Assembly: GCA_964581385.1 (NCBI GenBank)
Contig: CAZOOK010000008.1
Coordinates: 103,740-167,739, forward strand
Length of the DNA: 64,000 bases
Reading direction: 5' to 3'
DNA from: CAZOOK01 sp964581385
GTDB lineage: Bacteria; Pseudomonadota; Gammaproteobacteria; Nevskiales; Nevskiaceae
Shown: positions 27,419 to 38,860 of the stretch, piece after piece
Numbering within the stretch: position 1 is the stretch's first letter
Layout: each line of letters opens with the position of its first letter
Translations under genes and position numbers: made by a program
The notes under the pieces: generated by a model
Seen by the model: the letters and a program-made list of their open reading frames with translations, nothing else
Told to the model about the DNA's origin: nothing
Databases searched by the model: none

Positions 27419-28083
27419 CGCGGCCTGCGGATCAAGCCGGCGAAGGTGCCGGCGATGCGAAACGGCGGTGTGTCCTGCGACTCGGGATCCAGCGTCGACA
27501 GGTCGATCTCGATCGGTTGATAGCGCGATGCGCTGTTTTCCGGTTTCAGCACAATGCGCGAGCCGCGGCGAGAGTAGCGCTTGAGCGTGATGTGATCCTC
27601 GCCGGTCTTTTTGTCGGGCAGCACAGCAGCGACGATTTCGCCGTTGAAAGCCTCAGGCTGGGCGTGGATACCGACCAGGTCGCCGTCGAGAATGTCGGCA
27701 TCCTTCATTGAATGACCCGATACGCGATGCAGAAAGTCCGCGCGCGGATGGAACAGCGCCGGATCGATCGGGATGCGTGTTTCAACGTTGACGTCGGCCA
27801 GAATGGGCGTGCCGGCGGCGATGCTGCCAATCAGCGGCAGCTCGAATTGCGTGGGCATGTTCACCCGCGCCGGCGCCAGCAGGCGAATACCGCGCGAGCT
27901 GCCGGGAATGAGTTCGATATAACCTTTGCGCTCCAGTGCTCGCAACTGATCTTCGGCGGAGGAGCGGGTTTTGAAACCGAAGCGCGTGGCGATGTCGGCA
28001 CGCGTCGGCGGTAGACCGGAACCCGCGAATTGCGCCTGCAGGTAAGCAAGGATTTCGGCTTGGCGGTCGGTCAGTGTTTGCAT
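27415..28083 (-). CDS. lexA: LexA SOS repressor (mutasome-linked)
   Basis: This 222-residue repressor/peptidase starts at the ATG at 28083 (MQTLTDRQAEILAYL). A longer TTG frame to 28140 would run into the operator and is rejected. The winged-helix DNA-binding domain (PPTRADIATRFGF) is followed by the self-cleavage site Ala90-Gly91 (GSIAAGTP) and catalytic Ser125 (SGHSMKD) and Lys168 (ITLKRY). It leads the imuA-imuB-dnaE2 cassette. The palindrome at 28115-28148, 31 bases upstream of the start, is the likely operator for self-repression and SOS induction. Confidence 0.95.
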   Translation of the reverse strand: MQTLTDRQAEILAYLQAQFAGSGLPPTRADIATRFGFKTRSSAEDQLRALERKGYIELIPGSSRGIRLLAPARVNMPTQFELPLIGSIAAGTPILADVNVETRIPIDPALFHPRADFLHRVSGHSMKDADILDGDLVGIHAQPEAFNGEIVAAVLPDKKTGEDHITLKRYSRRGSRIVLKPENSASRYQPIEIDLSTLDPESQDTPPFRIAGTFAGLIRRPR

Positions 28084-28114
28084 GCCCGTCTCTGGCCTTG
28101 GATAGGTAGGATAG

Positions 28115-28148
28115 CCGTACAGACGTACGTTACTGTACAAATGTACGG
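28115..28148. promoter_or_regulatory. Candidate LexA operator (34-bp GTAC-rich palindrome)
   Basis: A palindrome centred at 28131/28132 has outer arms CCGTACA...TGTACGG and inner GTAC...GTAC pairs. Part of it reads CTGTACAAATGTACGG, one base away from the CTGT-N8-ACAG form of classical SOS boxes. It may be two overlapping operator sites. Its position just before lexA supports autoregulation of the whole mutasome operon. Confidence 0.7.
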
Positions 28149-28244
28149 TTACACAACCGCAATATGCGAAACACTATGAAACGGCAGTAAAAATTCTGGG
28201 TGGGAAGATTGGTGATCAGGATGGCGGCATGCTATCGGCGGTCT

Positions 28245-28264
28245 AGGGACACGCTGAACAAATC
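28245..28264 (+). repeat. Left terminal inverted repeat of the IS5-family element
   Basis: The repeat begins AGGGACACGCTGAACAAATC and mirrors the repeat ending at 29493. The base before it, in GTCTAGGGAC, does not pair with the other flank. Confidence 0.75.
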
Positions 28265-28403
28265 AGCATTTGAATGCTAATTGAAGTATTGGGTGGTCTG
28301 AAGAGTTGAAGTCGTGCGGGAACGAGAAAGGAATTCGTTTCGCACTGCATTTTCAGTCGTTCGCGGCGCCCATTCGCCCTGCATCTGAATGCATCCCACC
28401 TCA

Positions 28404-29403
28404 TCAGAACGCACCTCGCGCATCGAGTTCAAACAATCGCCGCTTGGCGATCAGCAGATTGGCCAAGCCAAATAACGTATAGAGTTGAACCGTGTTCTTG
28501 GCCAGCCCCCGGTAGCGAATCTTCCTGAGACCCAAGCGGTTCTTGATGATGTGAAACGGATGCTCCACCTTGGCCCGGATGCTGGCCTTGAATCGTTCCA
28601 GTTGCTCGGCCATGCGGCCGTCCGGTGTATCCGGCAGCGCCTTGCGCTTGCCGGGTCGCAGAGCCACCTCCCACTGAACCGGGGTGTTGCGATTCTCGTC
28701 GCGCCTCTCGACGCCCTGATAGCCGGCATCGCCGAAAGCCACGGTCTCCTCACCCTGCAAGAGCTGATGCGCCTGCGTGACGTCGGCAGCGTTAGCCGGC
28801 GTGGTGACCAGGGTATGGATGATCCCGGTGTCGGCATCCACACCAATATGGGCTTTCATGCCGAAGTGCCATTGATTCCCCTTCTTGGTTGTTCGGACAC
28901 ATGGTCCTCACCATCTCCGGATCACGCTCGCCCGGCTGGTTCTTGGTAGAGGACGGTGCGGCAATGATCGTGGCATCAACGATAGTCCCTTCCTTGAGAA
29001 TCAGGCCTTTCTCAGTCAGCAGTCCACGGATGACCGCAAAGATGCGCTCGGTCAGTTGGTGGGTTTCCAACAGGCGGCGAAACTTCAGCAAGGTGGTGGC
29101 ATCCGGCGCCGATTCCCGCGACAGGTCAATGCCGATAAAACGCCGGATCGCCTGACTGTCGTAGATGGCGTCTTCAATGCCTTCGTCCGACAGCCCGAAA
29201 CAGTGCTGGGCAATGTACATGCGCAGCATGCGTTCCACACCGATCGGTGGCCGTCCGCGCCCTTCACCTTTGGGATAGAACGGTTCAATTTCAGCCGCCA
29301 GTCCAGACCACGGTGTTAGCGCATCGATCTCACCCAGAAAACGCTCGCGCCGGGTCTGCTTCTTCTTGGCCGCGTACTCCAGGTCGGAAAAGCTCGATTG
29401 CAT
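28404..29403 (-). pseudogene. IS5-family transposase, frameshifted
   Basis: The 5' part (29403 to about 28895) reads a normal IS5 transposase N-terminus, including DAIYDSQAIRRFIGIDL and the first catalytic Asp in EGTIVDATIIAAPSSTKNQ. The reading then leaves frame near 28885-28905. The 3' part (to 28404) continues in another frame with MKAHIGVDADTGIIHTL, the second Asp (FGDAGYQGVE) and the C-terminal HPFHIIKNRLGLRKIRYRG with the final Glu (KVEHPF). About 16 extra bases near the break cause a +1 shift. No slippery A-run is present, so programmed frameshifting is unlikely. Confidence 0.88.
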
Positions 29404-29473
29404 CGCCGTCTTCCATTCAAAACTAATGCATCAATTCTCGCATGACGCTCATCGCTCAAAACCACTATCCGGC

Positions 29474-29493
29474 GAATAAATCAGCGCGTCCCT
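29474..29493 (-). repeat. Right terminal inverted repeat of the IS5-family element
   Basis: Read on the minus strand, it begins AGGGACGCGCTGATTTATTC, pairing with the left end except at a few positions. It lies 71 bases beyond the transposase start. Confidence 0.75.
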
Positions 29494-29520
29494 GGGGTCC
29501 TGAAACGACCGCACGATTAC

Positions 29521-32135
<2,615 letters not shown>

Positions 32136-32139
<4 letters not shown>

Positions 32140-33206
32140 GGCGAAGCCTCGCGCAGATCTTTCAGCACAACGACGCTGGCGTCGTCATGACTGCGCCTTT
32201 GATCGCGGTAAACCGTTGCCGCGATCACCGCCGGATCGTGATTGAGCAGACTGGGATAGGCCGACGAATCGAAATGAGCGCGCACACCGTCCGAATGCAG
32301 GAATAAAGTGGCTCCGCGCGGCCATGCATATTCCCGGAGTTGGACCCGCGGCGCCGCAAGATTAATACCGAAAGTGTCATTGTCCGGGACAAGACCATGG
32401 CAGCGGCTGGCGCTGAGGATACGACCTTGGACATTACCGGCGCCGATGTATTGCAGCGTATCTCCTTCGGGCGGGATACGACACGCGCTGGCAGCGGCGC
32501 CGCGCGTCGCACGCAGAGCGGTGTGCACATGCTGAAACAGCTCCACGAGATCGCCACCACAGTGATTTTCAAAAATTTGCAGAGCTGCGTCGGATGCTGC
32601 ATTTGCATGTTGGCCATGCCCCAGACCATCGACCACAATCAGGAATATTCCGTAAGGCGTTTCGCGAACGGCCCAGCCGTCGCCATTGCCGCCAGACGGC
32701 ACTATGGCCACCGACACACCTTCCACCTGGAACGCGGAACGCTGTCGCGACAGTTCCCCATATAGAACCCGGGCGAGCACCACGGTGCCGCAACGCGGCT
32801 GCGTATGGATATCGAATTCATTGGCCAACCGCGTCAACGAGGACAGACCCACTCCAAGACCTTCGCGCTTTTTGCCCATGCGCAGGAGTCGTTCAATGTC
32901 TTCCACTCCGGGGCCACGCATCGCCCGTTCCAAGTCATCGATGCCAGGACCGGAATCCACACCGATCACCTCAATACCACAGGTCTGCTCGCCGCTGTTA
33001 TCGGTGAGCGGTCTCAGCAGCACGAAGCCACCGTCATGGGCATGGTGCACCAGATTGGATGCAATCTCGGTGGCCACCAGTTCCGCGCGATTGGCTTCGG
33101 CGCGCGACACGTATTGATTCTCGGCCATGCATCGAACAGCCCGTCGGGTGGCGCCGACATCCTCCACCGCGCGGACCAAATGTAATTCGTGGCTGGCGGC
33201 GATCAT
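32136..33206 (-). CDS. RsbX-like protein: GHKL ATPase domain fused to SpoIIE/PP2C phosphatase
   Basis: This is a 356-residue protein. Residues 1-150 form a serine-kinase-type GHKL ATPase (ATEIASNLVHHA, DSGPGI, GLGVGLSSL). Residues 165-356 form a PP2C-like phosphatase (FLIVVDGLGHGQHA with the metal-binding Asp, YIGAGNVQG, FLHSDGV, DDASVVV). RsbX-type phosphatases reset stressosomes by dephosphorylating RsbR/RsbS. The ATPase domain probably acts like RsbT/RsbW. It overlaps the kinase gene downstream and follows the broken rsbT remnant by 7 bases. The open frame is intact, so it may still work on other partners. Confidence 0.88.
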
Positions 33207-33213
33207 TGGCAGT

Positions 33214-33430
33214 TCACCGTGTCCATTTGATGATCATGGCGGTGGTTCCCTGACCAAGCTGCGAATCGATATGGAATTCATCGACCAGTCGCTTGGCGCC
33301 CGGCAGCCCCAGTCCCAAGCTCCCGCTTGAGCTGTAGCCGTCTTGCATGGCCTTATCGATATCCGCGATTCCAGGGCCGCTATCTCTAAAAATCGCCCGC
33401 AGTCCGTGGCGACGACCTTCAGAGAGCAGC
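33214..33430 (-). pseudogene. RsbT-like serine kinase, C-terminal remnant
   Basis: The frame ending at 33214 encodes only the C-terminal half of an RsbT-type anti-sigma kinase: FRDSGPGIADIDKAMQDGYS, then GSLGLGLPGAKRLVDEF. The ATPase N-terminus (N-box helix) is absent. The frame joins directly to a truncated STAS domain near 33430, so a deletion has removed the rest of rsbR, all of rsbS and the start of rsbT. The remnant cannot bind ATP properly without its N-box. Confidence 0.85.
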
Positions 33431-34291
33431 TCCTTGCATGGTCTTGAGCAGATTTTTCGCCACCTGCGAATCGATGGTGGGAACGCCACTGATATCCAGA
33501 ATGACGAATTCCGCCCCATCCGTGGCGATCTTCTGTAACAGGTTCTCGGTCAAGCGCGCGGCGCGCTGTAAATTCAACGCACCGATGATCGGCCAGCACT
33601 TTTTCCCAAACCTGCAAGATCGGCCTCGACAGCTCCAGAATCTCGTCGCGTTGCTTTTGCAGCAAGCGCTCGCGTTCCAAACGTTCGGTGAGGTCAGCAG
33701 TAGCAGTGAGCGCGAAGCGGGCCTCTGCGGTTTCGATCGGATTGAGACAGATCTCAATTGAGACTTCGCTCCCGTTCTTGCGCACCCCGAACAAGTCGCG
33801 GCCGCTACCCATGGCACGCGAGCGGGGGGCAGCACAGGAGCCATCACGCGGCGCGGGATGCCCAGCACGGACAGCCATCGGCACGAGCATCTCGACTTTT
33901 TTGCCCATCATCTCGTCGCGCGTATAGCCGAACAGCTTTTCGGCCTGCGCATTGAAGAGCACAATGACGCCCTCCTTGTTGATCATCAACACGGCGGTGG
34001 GCGCGGCTTTCTGACCCGCCAGCCTTCAAACTCGAAGCGCCCCTGTGCAGCCGCGGTGTCCAGCTCACGTTGCGCGAGGCCGGATTGGCAGTCTTCATCA
34101 GTGTAGGACGTCGTAACCGACTGGCCGATCACCTCGTCGCCGGTATGGCCCTTCAGATTACCGGCGCCGCGGTTCAAGGACCGGATAACGCCGTTCCGGT
34201 CGAACATGATGATCTCGGTATTCGTAACCGAATCAATCATCAAGCCAAAGTTAGTCTCCCCTATAGACCCTTCTTTGTCCGGCTGTTCCAT
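33431..34291 (-). pseudogene. RsbR-like stressosome sensor (PAS-PAS-STAS), frameshifted and truncated
   Basis: The gene starts at the ATG at 34291 (MEQPDKEGSIGETNFG) with a PAS domain (SVTNTEIIMFDRNGVIRSLN). The first PAS breaks at RFEFEGWRVRK and reading resumes in another frame at TAVLMINKEGVIVLFNAQAE, the second PAS, ending in ALTATADLTERLERERLL. A third frame change near 33600 leads into a STAS domain (LTENLLQKIATDGAEFVILD, then TIDSQVAKNLLKTM), which stops abruptly. At least two frameshifts and two deletions are needed to explain the reading. The intact family forms the stressosome shell. Confidence 0.87.
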
Positions 34292-34637
34292 AGCCTGCCC
34301 CTGGCCGTCTTGGCCAAAATCAATCGCGATCTTGCAAGATGAAACCCGCCGCCGATATTGCACCTTCCAAGAATTTCTTTCCAGTAGCCGGTACTCGATG
34401 GATTCGGGTCATATGCGCTACTCATGTCCGAGCAGTCCGGACCACTGTCGAATCTGAATCGGACTAAAACCGGGAACCCGAGCCAGTTAACCTATCGGCT
34501 CTTGACGCTGATTGAGAATTTCGCCACTCGCGACCGCATCCCCATTTCGGGCCTTACATATGTGTTCATATGGGAAACTCCGTATTAACACTATATGTTA
34601 ATGTCATGCTCATAACATCGGATTTGAACGGGTCACC
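34292..34637. other. Intergenic region between rsbR remnant and SulP transporter
   Basis: This region of 346 bases lies between divergent genes. The left half precedes the rsbR remnant. The right half is AT-rich and contains the inverted repeat described at 34584-34602. A CATATG-TGTT-CATATG repeat lies near 34557-34572. No coding sequence is supported. Confidence 0.5.
34584..34602. promoter_or_regulatory. Inverted repeat upstream of the SulP gene
   Basis: ATTAACA and TGTTAAT form a perfect 7-base inverted repeat with a 5-base spacer, 35 bases before the transporter start. The size and spacing fit a dimeric repressor or activator site. The regulator is unknown. Confidence 0.45.
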
Positions 34638-36305
34638 ATGATCGCAGTTCAAGAAGCATGGAAAGCAGGGCTGTTGCGACCTCAATTTTGGTTGCGCAAC
34701 ATCGTGGCGGGCGTCGTCGTCGGCGTGGTGGCCCTGCCGCTGGCCATGGCGTTCGCGATCGCCTCCGGTGCCAAACCCGAGCAGGGCCTGTATACATCGA
34801 TCGTGGCGGGCTTTCTGGTATCGATCTTCGGCGGTAGCCGTGTTCAGGTCGCCGGTCCCACGGGAGCCTTCATCGTCATACTGTCCGGAATCACGTCCAA
34901 ATATGGTATGGACGGTTTGCAGATCGCGACGCTGATTGCCGGCGTCATGCTTTTGCTGCTGGGAATCACCCGGCTCGGCAGCGTCATCAAGTTCATTCCC
35001 GATCCGGTCATCGTTGGGTTCACGACTGGAATTGGCGTCATTATCTGGGTGGGCCAATGGAAGGATTTCTTCGGCCTCCATCCCGTCGTCTCTGAGCACT
35101 TTCACGAAAAACTCTGGCATCAGTTGCAAGCTCTGCCGTATCTGGATCCCGCCACAACGGGACTGGCGATACTCAGTCTCATGATCGTCATCTACTCCTC
35201 GCGCGTGCCCGGACTGAGACGCGTACCGGGGCCACTGGTGGCGATGGTTGTGGCCACGACCATTCAGTGGTTGTTTCGTTTCGATGGCGTCGTCACCATC
35301 GGCAGTGCTTTCGGCGGAATCCCCACTGGATTGCCGCATTTCACACTTCCCGAGATCACGCCGGCGCGCGTAATCGAATTGATCGGCCCAGCCTTCACGA
35401 TCGCAATGCTGGGGGCGATCGAGTCGTTGCTATCGGCAGTGGTTTCCGATGGCATGGCGGGAATCAAGCACGATTCCAATCAGGAGCTTATCGGTCAGGG
35501 CATCGCCAACATTGCGGCGCCGCTGTTCGGTGGATTCGCTGCTACCGGAGCTATCGCGCGGACCGCGACCAACATTCGCAACGGCGGCACCAGCCCGATT
35601 GCCGGCATCACTCACTCCATTACGTTGGTGCTCACGATTCTGTTTCTGGCACCTCTGGCCGCCAGTATTCCGCTGTGTGCACTGGCAGCGATCCTGTTTG
35701 TGGTGGCTTACAACATGAGCGAAGTGAAGCACTTCGCGAGAATGGTGCGCCGCGCGCCGCGTGCTGATGTGGCGATCCTGCTCATCACCTTTGGGTTGAC
35801 GGTATTCGTCGACCTGGTCGTTGCGGTAAATGTCGGCGTGATCCTGGCAACGCTCCACTTCCTGCGGCGGATGGCCTCCAGTGTCGAAATCCAGCAATTG
35901 ACCGAGCATGACCTCCAGGGCGATCTGAACGACAAAGGACTTTCCAAGCTGCCGCCCGGAGTACTGGTCTATACGATCGAAGGCCCATTCTTTTTCGGAG
36001 CGGTGGAAAATTTTGAGCAGGCTTTGGCCCATACCCACACCGATCCGCGTCTGTTGGTTATCCGGCTGAACCACGTACCCTTCATGGACATTACCGCCCT
36101 GCAGACACTCGAAGAAGTGATCCAAAATCTGGCGCGTCGACACGTCGGTGTCGTCCTGTGCGAAGCCAATGCACGTGTGAAGGGAAAACTGGAAAAGGCC
36201 GACATCCTGAAACTGATTGGAGCCAGCGGATATTTCGATGAACTTTCGGCAGCGCTGGCTTACAGCACGACGATACCGCATCGGGCGCCGCGATCAACGC
36301 CTTGA
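34638..36305 (+). CDS. SulP-family anion transporter with C-terminal STAS domain
   Basis: This 555-residue inner-membrane protein belongs to the SulP/SLC26 family (sulfate, bicarbonate or dicarboxylate transport). The membrane part has the family signature QGLYTSIVAGFL and VAGPTGAFIVILSG, and GAIESLLSAVVSDGMAG. A STAS domain follows at about 430-550 (GVLVYTIEGPFFFGAVENFE, then MDITALQTLEEVI). Substrate cannot be told from sequence alone; sulfate or bicarbonate is likely. Its 3' end overlaps the convergent ribbon-helix-helix gene by 12 bases. The SulP gene is not physically linked to the sulfotransferase region. Confidence 0.95.
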   Translation: MIAVQEAWKAGLLRPQFWLRNIVAGVVVGVVALPLAMAFAIASGAKPEQGLYTSIVAGFLVSIFGGSRVQVAGPTGAFIVILSGITSKYGMDGLQIATLIAGVMLLLLGITRLGSVIKFIPDPVIVGFTTGIGVIIWVGQWKDFFGLHPVVSEHFHEKLWHQLQALPYLDPATTGLAILSLMIVIYSSRVPGLRRVPGPLVAMVVATTIQWLFRFDGVVTIGSAFGGIPTGLPHFTLPEITPARVIELIGPAFTIAMLGAIESLLSAVVSDGMAGIKHDSNQELIGQGIANIAAPLFGGFAATGAIARTATNIRNGGTSPIAGITHSITLVLTILFLAPLAASIPLCALAAILFVVAYNMSEVKHFARMVRRAPRADVAILLITFGLTVFVDLVVAVNVGVILATLHFLRRMASSVEIQQLTEHDLQGDLNDKGLSKLPPGVLVYTIEGPFFFGAVENFEQALAHTHTDPRLLVIRLNHVPFMDITALQTLEEVIQNLARRHVGVVLCEANARVKGKLEKADILKLIGASGYFDELSAALAYSTTIPHRAPRSTP

Positions 36306-36479
36306 TGCACCCATTTTCGCCTTGGTGCGATAAGTGACGCCGTGCTGCTCGAGGTATTCCCGGACGAGCTGGCGCACGACCTGAGAGGGCTTCAGATCCT
36401 GAGCTGCACAAAGATTTTCAAACGCCTTCTTCTTGACCGGATCGATGAGAACGGTAAGACGGGCAGTTTTGGTTTCCAT
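36294..36479 (-). CDS. Ribbon-helix-helix (CopG/Arc-like) DNA-binding protein
   Basis: This 61-residue protein has an N-terminal beta-strand and two helices of the ribbon-helix-helix fold (TARLTVLIDPVKKKAFENL, then LKPSQVVRQLVREYLEQHG). Such proteins serve as antitoxins or small repressors. No toxin gene is evident next to it; a 52-codon ORF lies 81 bases upstream on the same strand. It converges with and overlaps the SulP gene end. Confidence 0.8.
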   Translation of the reverse strand: METKTARLTVLIDPVKKKAFENLCAAQDLKPSQVVRQLVREYLEQHGVTYRTKAKMGASRR

Positions 36480-36560
36480 AGTTCCGCATGATTGATCGGC
36501 ATGTTAATTATATTGTAATCCGATTGGATGGAACCGTGATGCGAAGGGACCAGATAACAC

Positions 36561-36719
36561 CTACGTCTGTTTGACGAGGCTCCTTTCATCAGCGCCGGCC
36601 CCATACTTCTGGTTGAATCTTTCCGGATCCCGGGCTTTGAGCAGGCTATTAGCCTTCACGTTGGTTTCCGCGACAAAGCGTTCGAACTCCTCAGGCGAGC
36701 TAAAGCCCGGTACACGCAC
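36561..36719 (-). CDS. Short ORF of 52 codons, unknown, possible gene fragment
   Basis: A leftward frame from a GTG at 36719 to TAG at 36561 encodes a helical, charged peptide (VPGFSSPEEFERFVAETNV, then LLKARDPERFNQKYG). The amino acid make-up looks protein-like, unlike the surrounding reading frames. There is no clear ribosome site, and a stop lies 10 codons upstream in frame, so it may be the 3' end of a decayed gene. It precedes the ribbon-helix-helix gene on the same strand. Function unknown. Confidence 0.4.
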   Translation of the reverse strand: MRVPGFSSPEEFERFVAETNVKANSLLKARDPERFNQKYGAGADERSLVKQT

Positions 36720-37006
36720 GAGAGAGGAACGGTACAGGCTTTTCTACAAAATTCTATACGATAGAAATACCGAAAAGCTGCCACTCGCGCACGCTCACTT
36801 CGGGCAGGGTCCGCCTACAGTCGCTTTGTGCCTGGGCTTCCTGGACCTGTTAAGCGGCGTACAAGAAAGCCCTGACCCGTCCACGAAGAAGAGTACCCCT
36901 GAAAGCGCCCATTGGCCAACGGGCGGAATGGGCTGCTGAGCGCCCTGGCGGCGCACACTGGCATTTCCGTTATCGCTCACATCAAAGCTATGATGCGCGA
37001 CAATAT

Positions 37007-38455
37007 CTATTGTCCTACGGTAACGCTGGCCTCTTCGGACAATAGACTGGTTCCGGTTTGGTTAGTCGCTGAGACCTTAAAATAATAAGTCATTCCACCT
37101 GTGAGCCCGGATATCGTTGTGCGCCGGCGCGTAACCACGGTTTGAACGGGAACGGCATCCTCTCCGTTCGCGCTAGCGCCCTGATAGACGTTGTAGCTTT
37201 GCGCCCCAGGTGCGGACGCCCATGTCAAGGCCACCTGCCCATTATTGACGCGGGCAGTTAGATGCTTCGGCACGGCGGGTGGCCCATCAAGCCGGAACAC
37301 GATACCCGCTCCGAATGCCCCACCTGCCGGGGCAGTGCCGTATAGCCGACTATCGTTGCCCTGAAGCAACGTGTTATGCGGATTAGCGCCATCGTTGCCG
37401 TTAAATGTATGCAACGTAATCAGGCTCCCGTTCGGCGTTAGCTTGAAAACTGTCCCGAAGCCCGCTTCTACGAAGGCAGCACCCCCATATTGGGTCGCAC
37501 CATAAAAATTGCCATCGCTCGCCTGCACCAAACCCGCGTATGGATAGGCACCATCGCTGCCACCGCTGAACGTGTAAAGCGTCGTCAACTCACCACTTGG
37601 CGTGACGCGGAATATGGTGCCAAATCCGATTGTGCCGAACGAACTGGTGGGCGCTGTTGTTCCGTAGAAATTGCCGTCACTGCCCTGGACCAGCGCTGCG
37701 CCCGGGTTGCCACCGTCGGCACCACCAGTGAATGTGTATAGGGTGGTCAGCTCGCCTGCCGGCGTGATTCTGAACACGCTGCCATAGCCGCTGAATCCAG
37801 AATCAGTGTTGGTCGTTCCATAGAAATTGCCATCGTTCGCTTTGATCAGACCGCCGTAGGGGGAGCCAGTAAACGTATACAGGGTTTTGAAAACGCCCCG
37901 GCGGTTAATTCTAAATACCGTTCCGCCGGCGCTAGTGGGATAAGTGGTTCCATAAAAATTCCCGAAGTCGCCACGGACCAGCGCCGTTAGCGGATGGAAG
38001 CCTTCTACCCCACCGCCGAAAACGTGCAGTGTAGTAAGCACACCGGCAGAGGTGATCTTGAAGACCGTTCCGTATCCGCCCGGAGCGCTCGCATTTCCAC
38101 CATTTGACGTGGTGCCGTAAAAGTCACCATAACCACCGGCCGTGACACCGCCGTACGGATAGGCTCCGTCGCTGCCATTACGGAACGAGTATAGGGTCGT
38201 TACCTGCCCACGCGTGGACATTCGGAAAACCGTCCCCGCGCCCGATGCACCCCCCTCCCCCGTGGTCCCATAAAGATCGCCGTCCGCGCCCTCGATGAGG
38301 GTCGATTGAGGCCCTCCGCCTTCACAGGCAATCGATGGGTGAGCGCACCCTTCAAACGCGTGCAGCGTGATTTCGGCGCTCACCGCCGACGCAGAGCAGA
38401 TCATAAGAGGAACAAAAAGCGCCACCTTGCGTGGGCGGATTCTTGACTGGATCAT
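37007..38455 (-). CDS. Secreted GloVer/HAF-type repeat protein with fibronectin III domain
   Basis: This 482-residue protein has a signal peptide (VALFVPLMICSASAVSAE). It carries seven tandem repeats of about 45 residues, each with a core like DGNFYGTT...GTVFRITP.GELTTLYTF..GG.DG (the TIGR03803-type extracellular repeat). These repeats probably form a beta-propeller-like structure. A fibronectin type III domain ends the protein (about residues 393-480, VALTWASAPGAQSYNVY). It is presumably exported by Sec and surface-associated or secreted. Function of these proteins is not established. Confidence 0.88.
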   Translation of the reverse strand: MIQSRIRPRKVALFVPLMICSASAVSAEITLHAFEGCAHPSIACEGGGPQSTLIEGADGDLYGTTGEGGASGAGTVFRMSTRGQVTTLYSFRNGSDGAYPYGGVTAGGYGDFYGTTSNGGNASAPGGYGTVFKITSAGVLTTLHVFGGGVEGFHPLTALVRGDFGNFYGTTYPTSAGGTVFRINRRGVFKTLYTFTGSPYGGLIKANDGNFYGTTNTDSGFSGYGSVFRITPAGELTTLYTFTGGADGGNPGAALVQGSDGNFYGTTAPTSSFGTIGFGTIFRVTPSGELTTLYTFSGGSDGAYPYAGLVQASDGNFYGATQYGGAAFVEAGFGTVFKLTPNGSLITLHTFNGNDGANPHNTLLQGNDSRLYGTAPAGGAFGAGIVFRLDGPPAVPKHLTARVNNGQVALTWASAPGAQSYNVYQGASANGEDAVPVQTVVTRRRTTISGLTGGMTYYFKVSATNQTGTSLLSEEASVTVGQ

Positions 38456-38860
38456 GTGTTGCCTGTTTGCAATTGGGATTCTTGGGAGGTGTAAACCACA
38501 ACCTACAACATGTTACGATCGATATTGGGTTGGCGTGAACAAAGCGCAGCATGCCTACGATTGACACCTGTAAACGGGCGCGGCTTTCACGTCGTTATTG
38601 CCTTTGCAAGGAGGCACCGCAAAGCAGGCGCTAGGCAATGGCAGAAATGGGCCGGGACCGCTTATCGTCGATGTGTGCCAGAAGCGGCAATTGACCAGTC
38701 GAAATGAGATGCTCGGAAGCGGACATTCGCTTCTTTACGTAGCGCAGACTAGCCGGAGGCATAATCCTCCGCTCCACGAGCATCCCGGAAACTTACTCTC
38801 TTCGTAGGTTATTCTCGATCGTCGGATTACGCTGCCGATGGCGGTCAATCCTACACGGGC
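38456..38860. other. 405-base gap without a supported gene
   Basis: No protein-like frame is seen. A 6-bp hairpin at 38754-38771 (CGGAGG-CATAAT-CCTCCG) lies about 90 bases beyond the stop of the LamG gene and could help terminate its transcript. The right part toward 38456 holds the promoter of the GloVer-repeat gene. Confidence 0.5.

Larger units (their letters stand above)
28245..29493 (-). mobile_element. IS5-family insertion sequence (about 1.25 kb)
   Basis: The element is bounded by imperfect inverted repeats beginning AGGGAC-R-CGCTGA at both ends (28245-28264 and the complement of 29474-29493), with about 16 of the first 20 bases matching. It contains one leftward DDE transposase gene broken by a frameshift. 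No target-site duplication is seen: the flanks are GTCT and GGGG. The element sits between the lexA operator region and the hybrid kinase gene. It is probably an old, immobile copy. Confidence 0.85.

Noticed and set aside
28860..28920. Programmed frameshift in the IS5 transposase
   Set aside because: No slippery A-run or similar signal is present, and about 16 extra bases lie at the break, so a mutation is more likely.
34566..35339. 257-codon minus-strand frame over the SulP gene
   Set aside because: It is antisense to clear SulP membrane segments; its composition (Asp/His/Gln-rich) is not protein-like.
37007..38455. Tandem repeats that could suggest a CRISPR array
   Set aside because: The repeats follow codon triplets of the GloVer-type protein repeat and have unequal, coding spacers.
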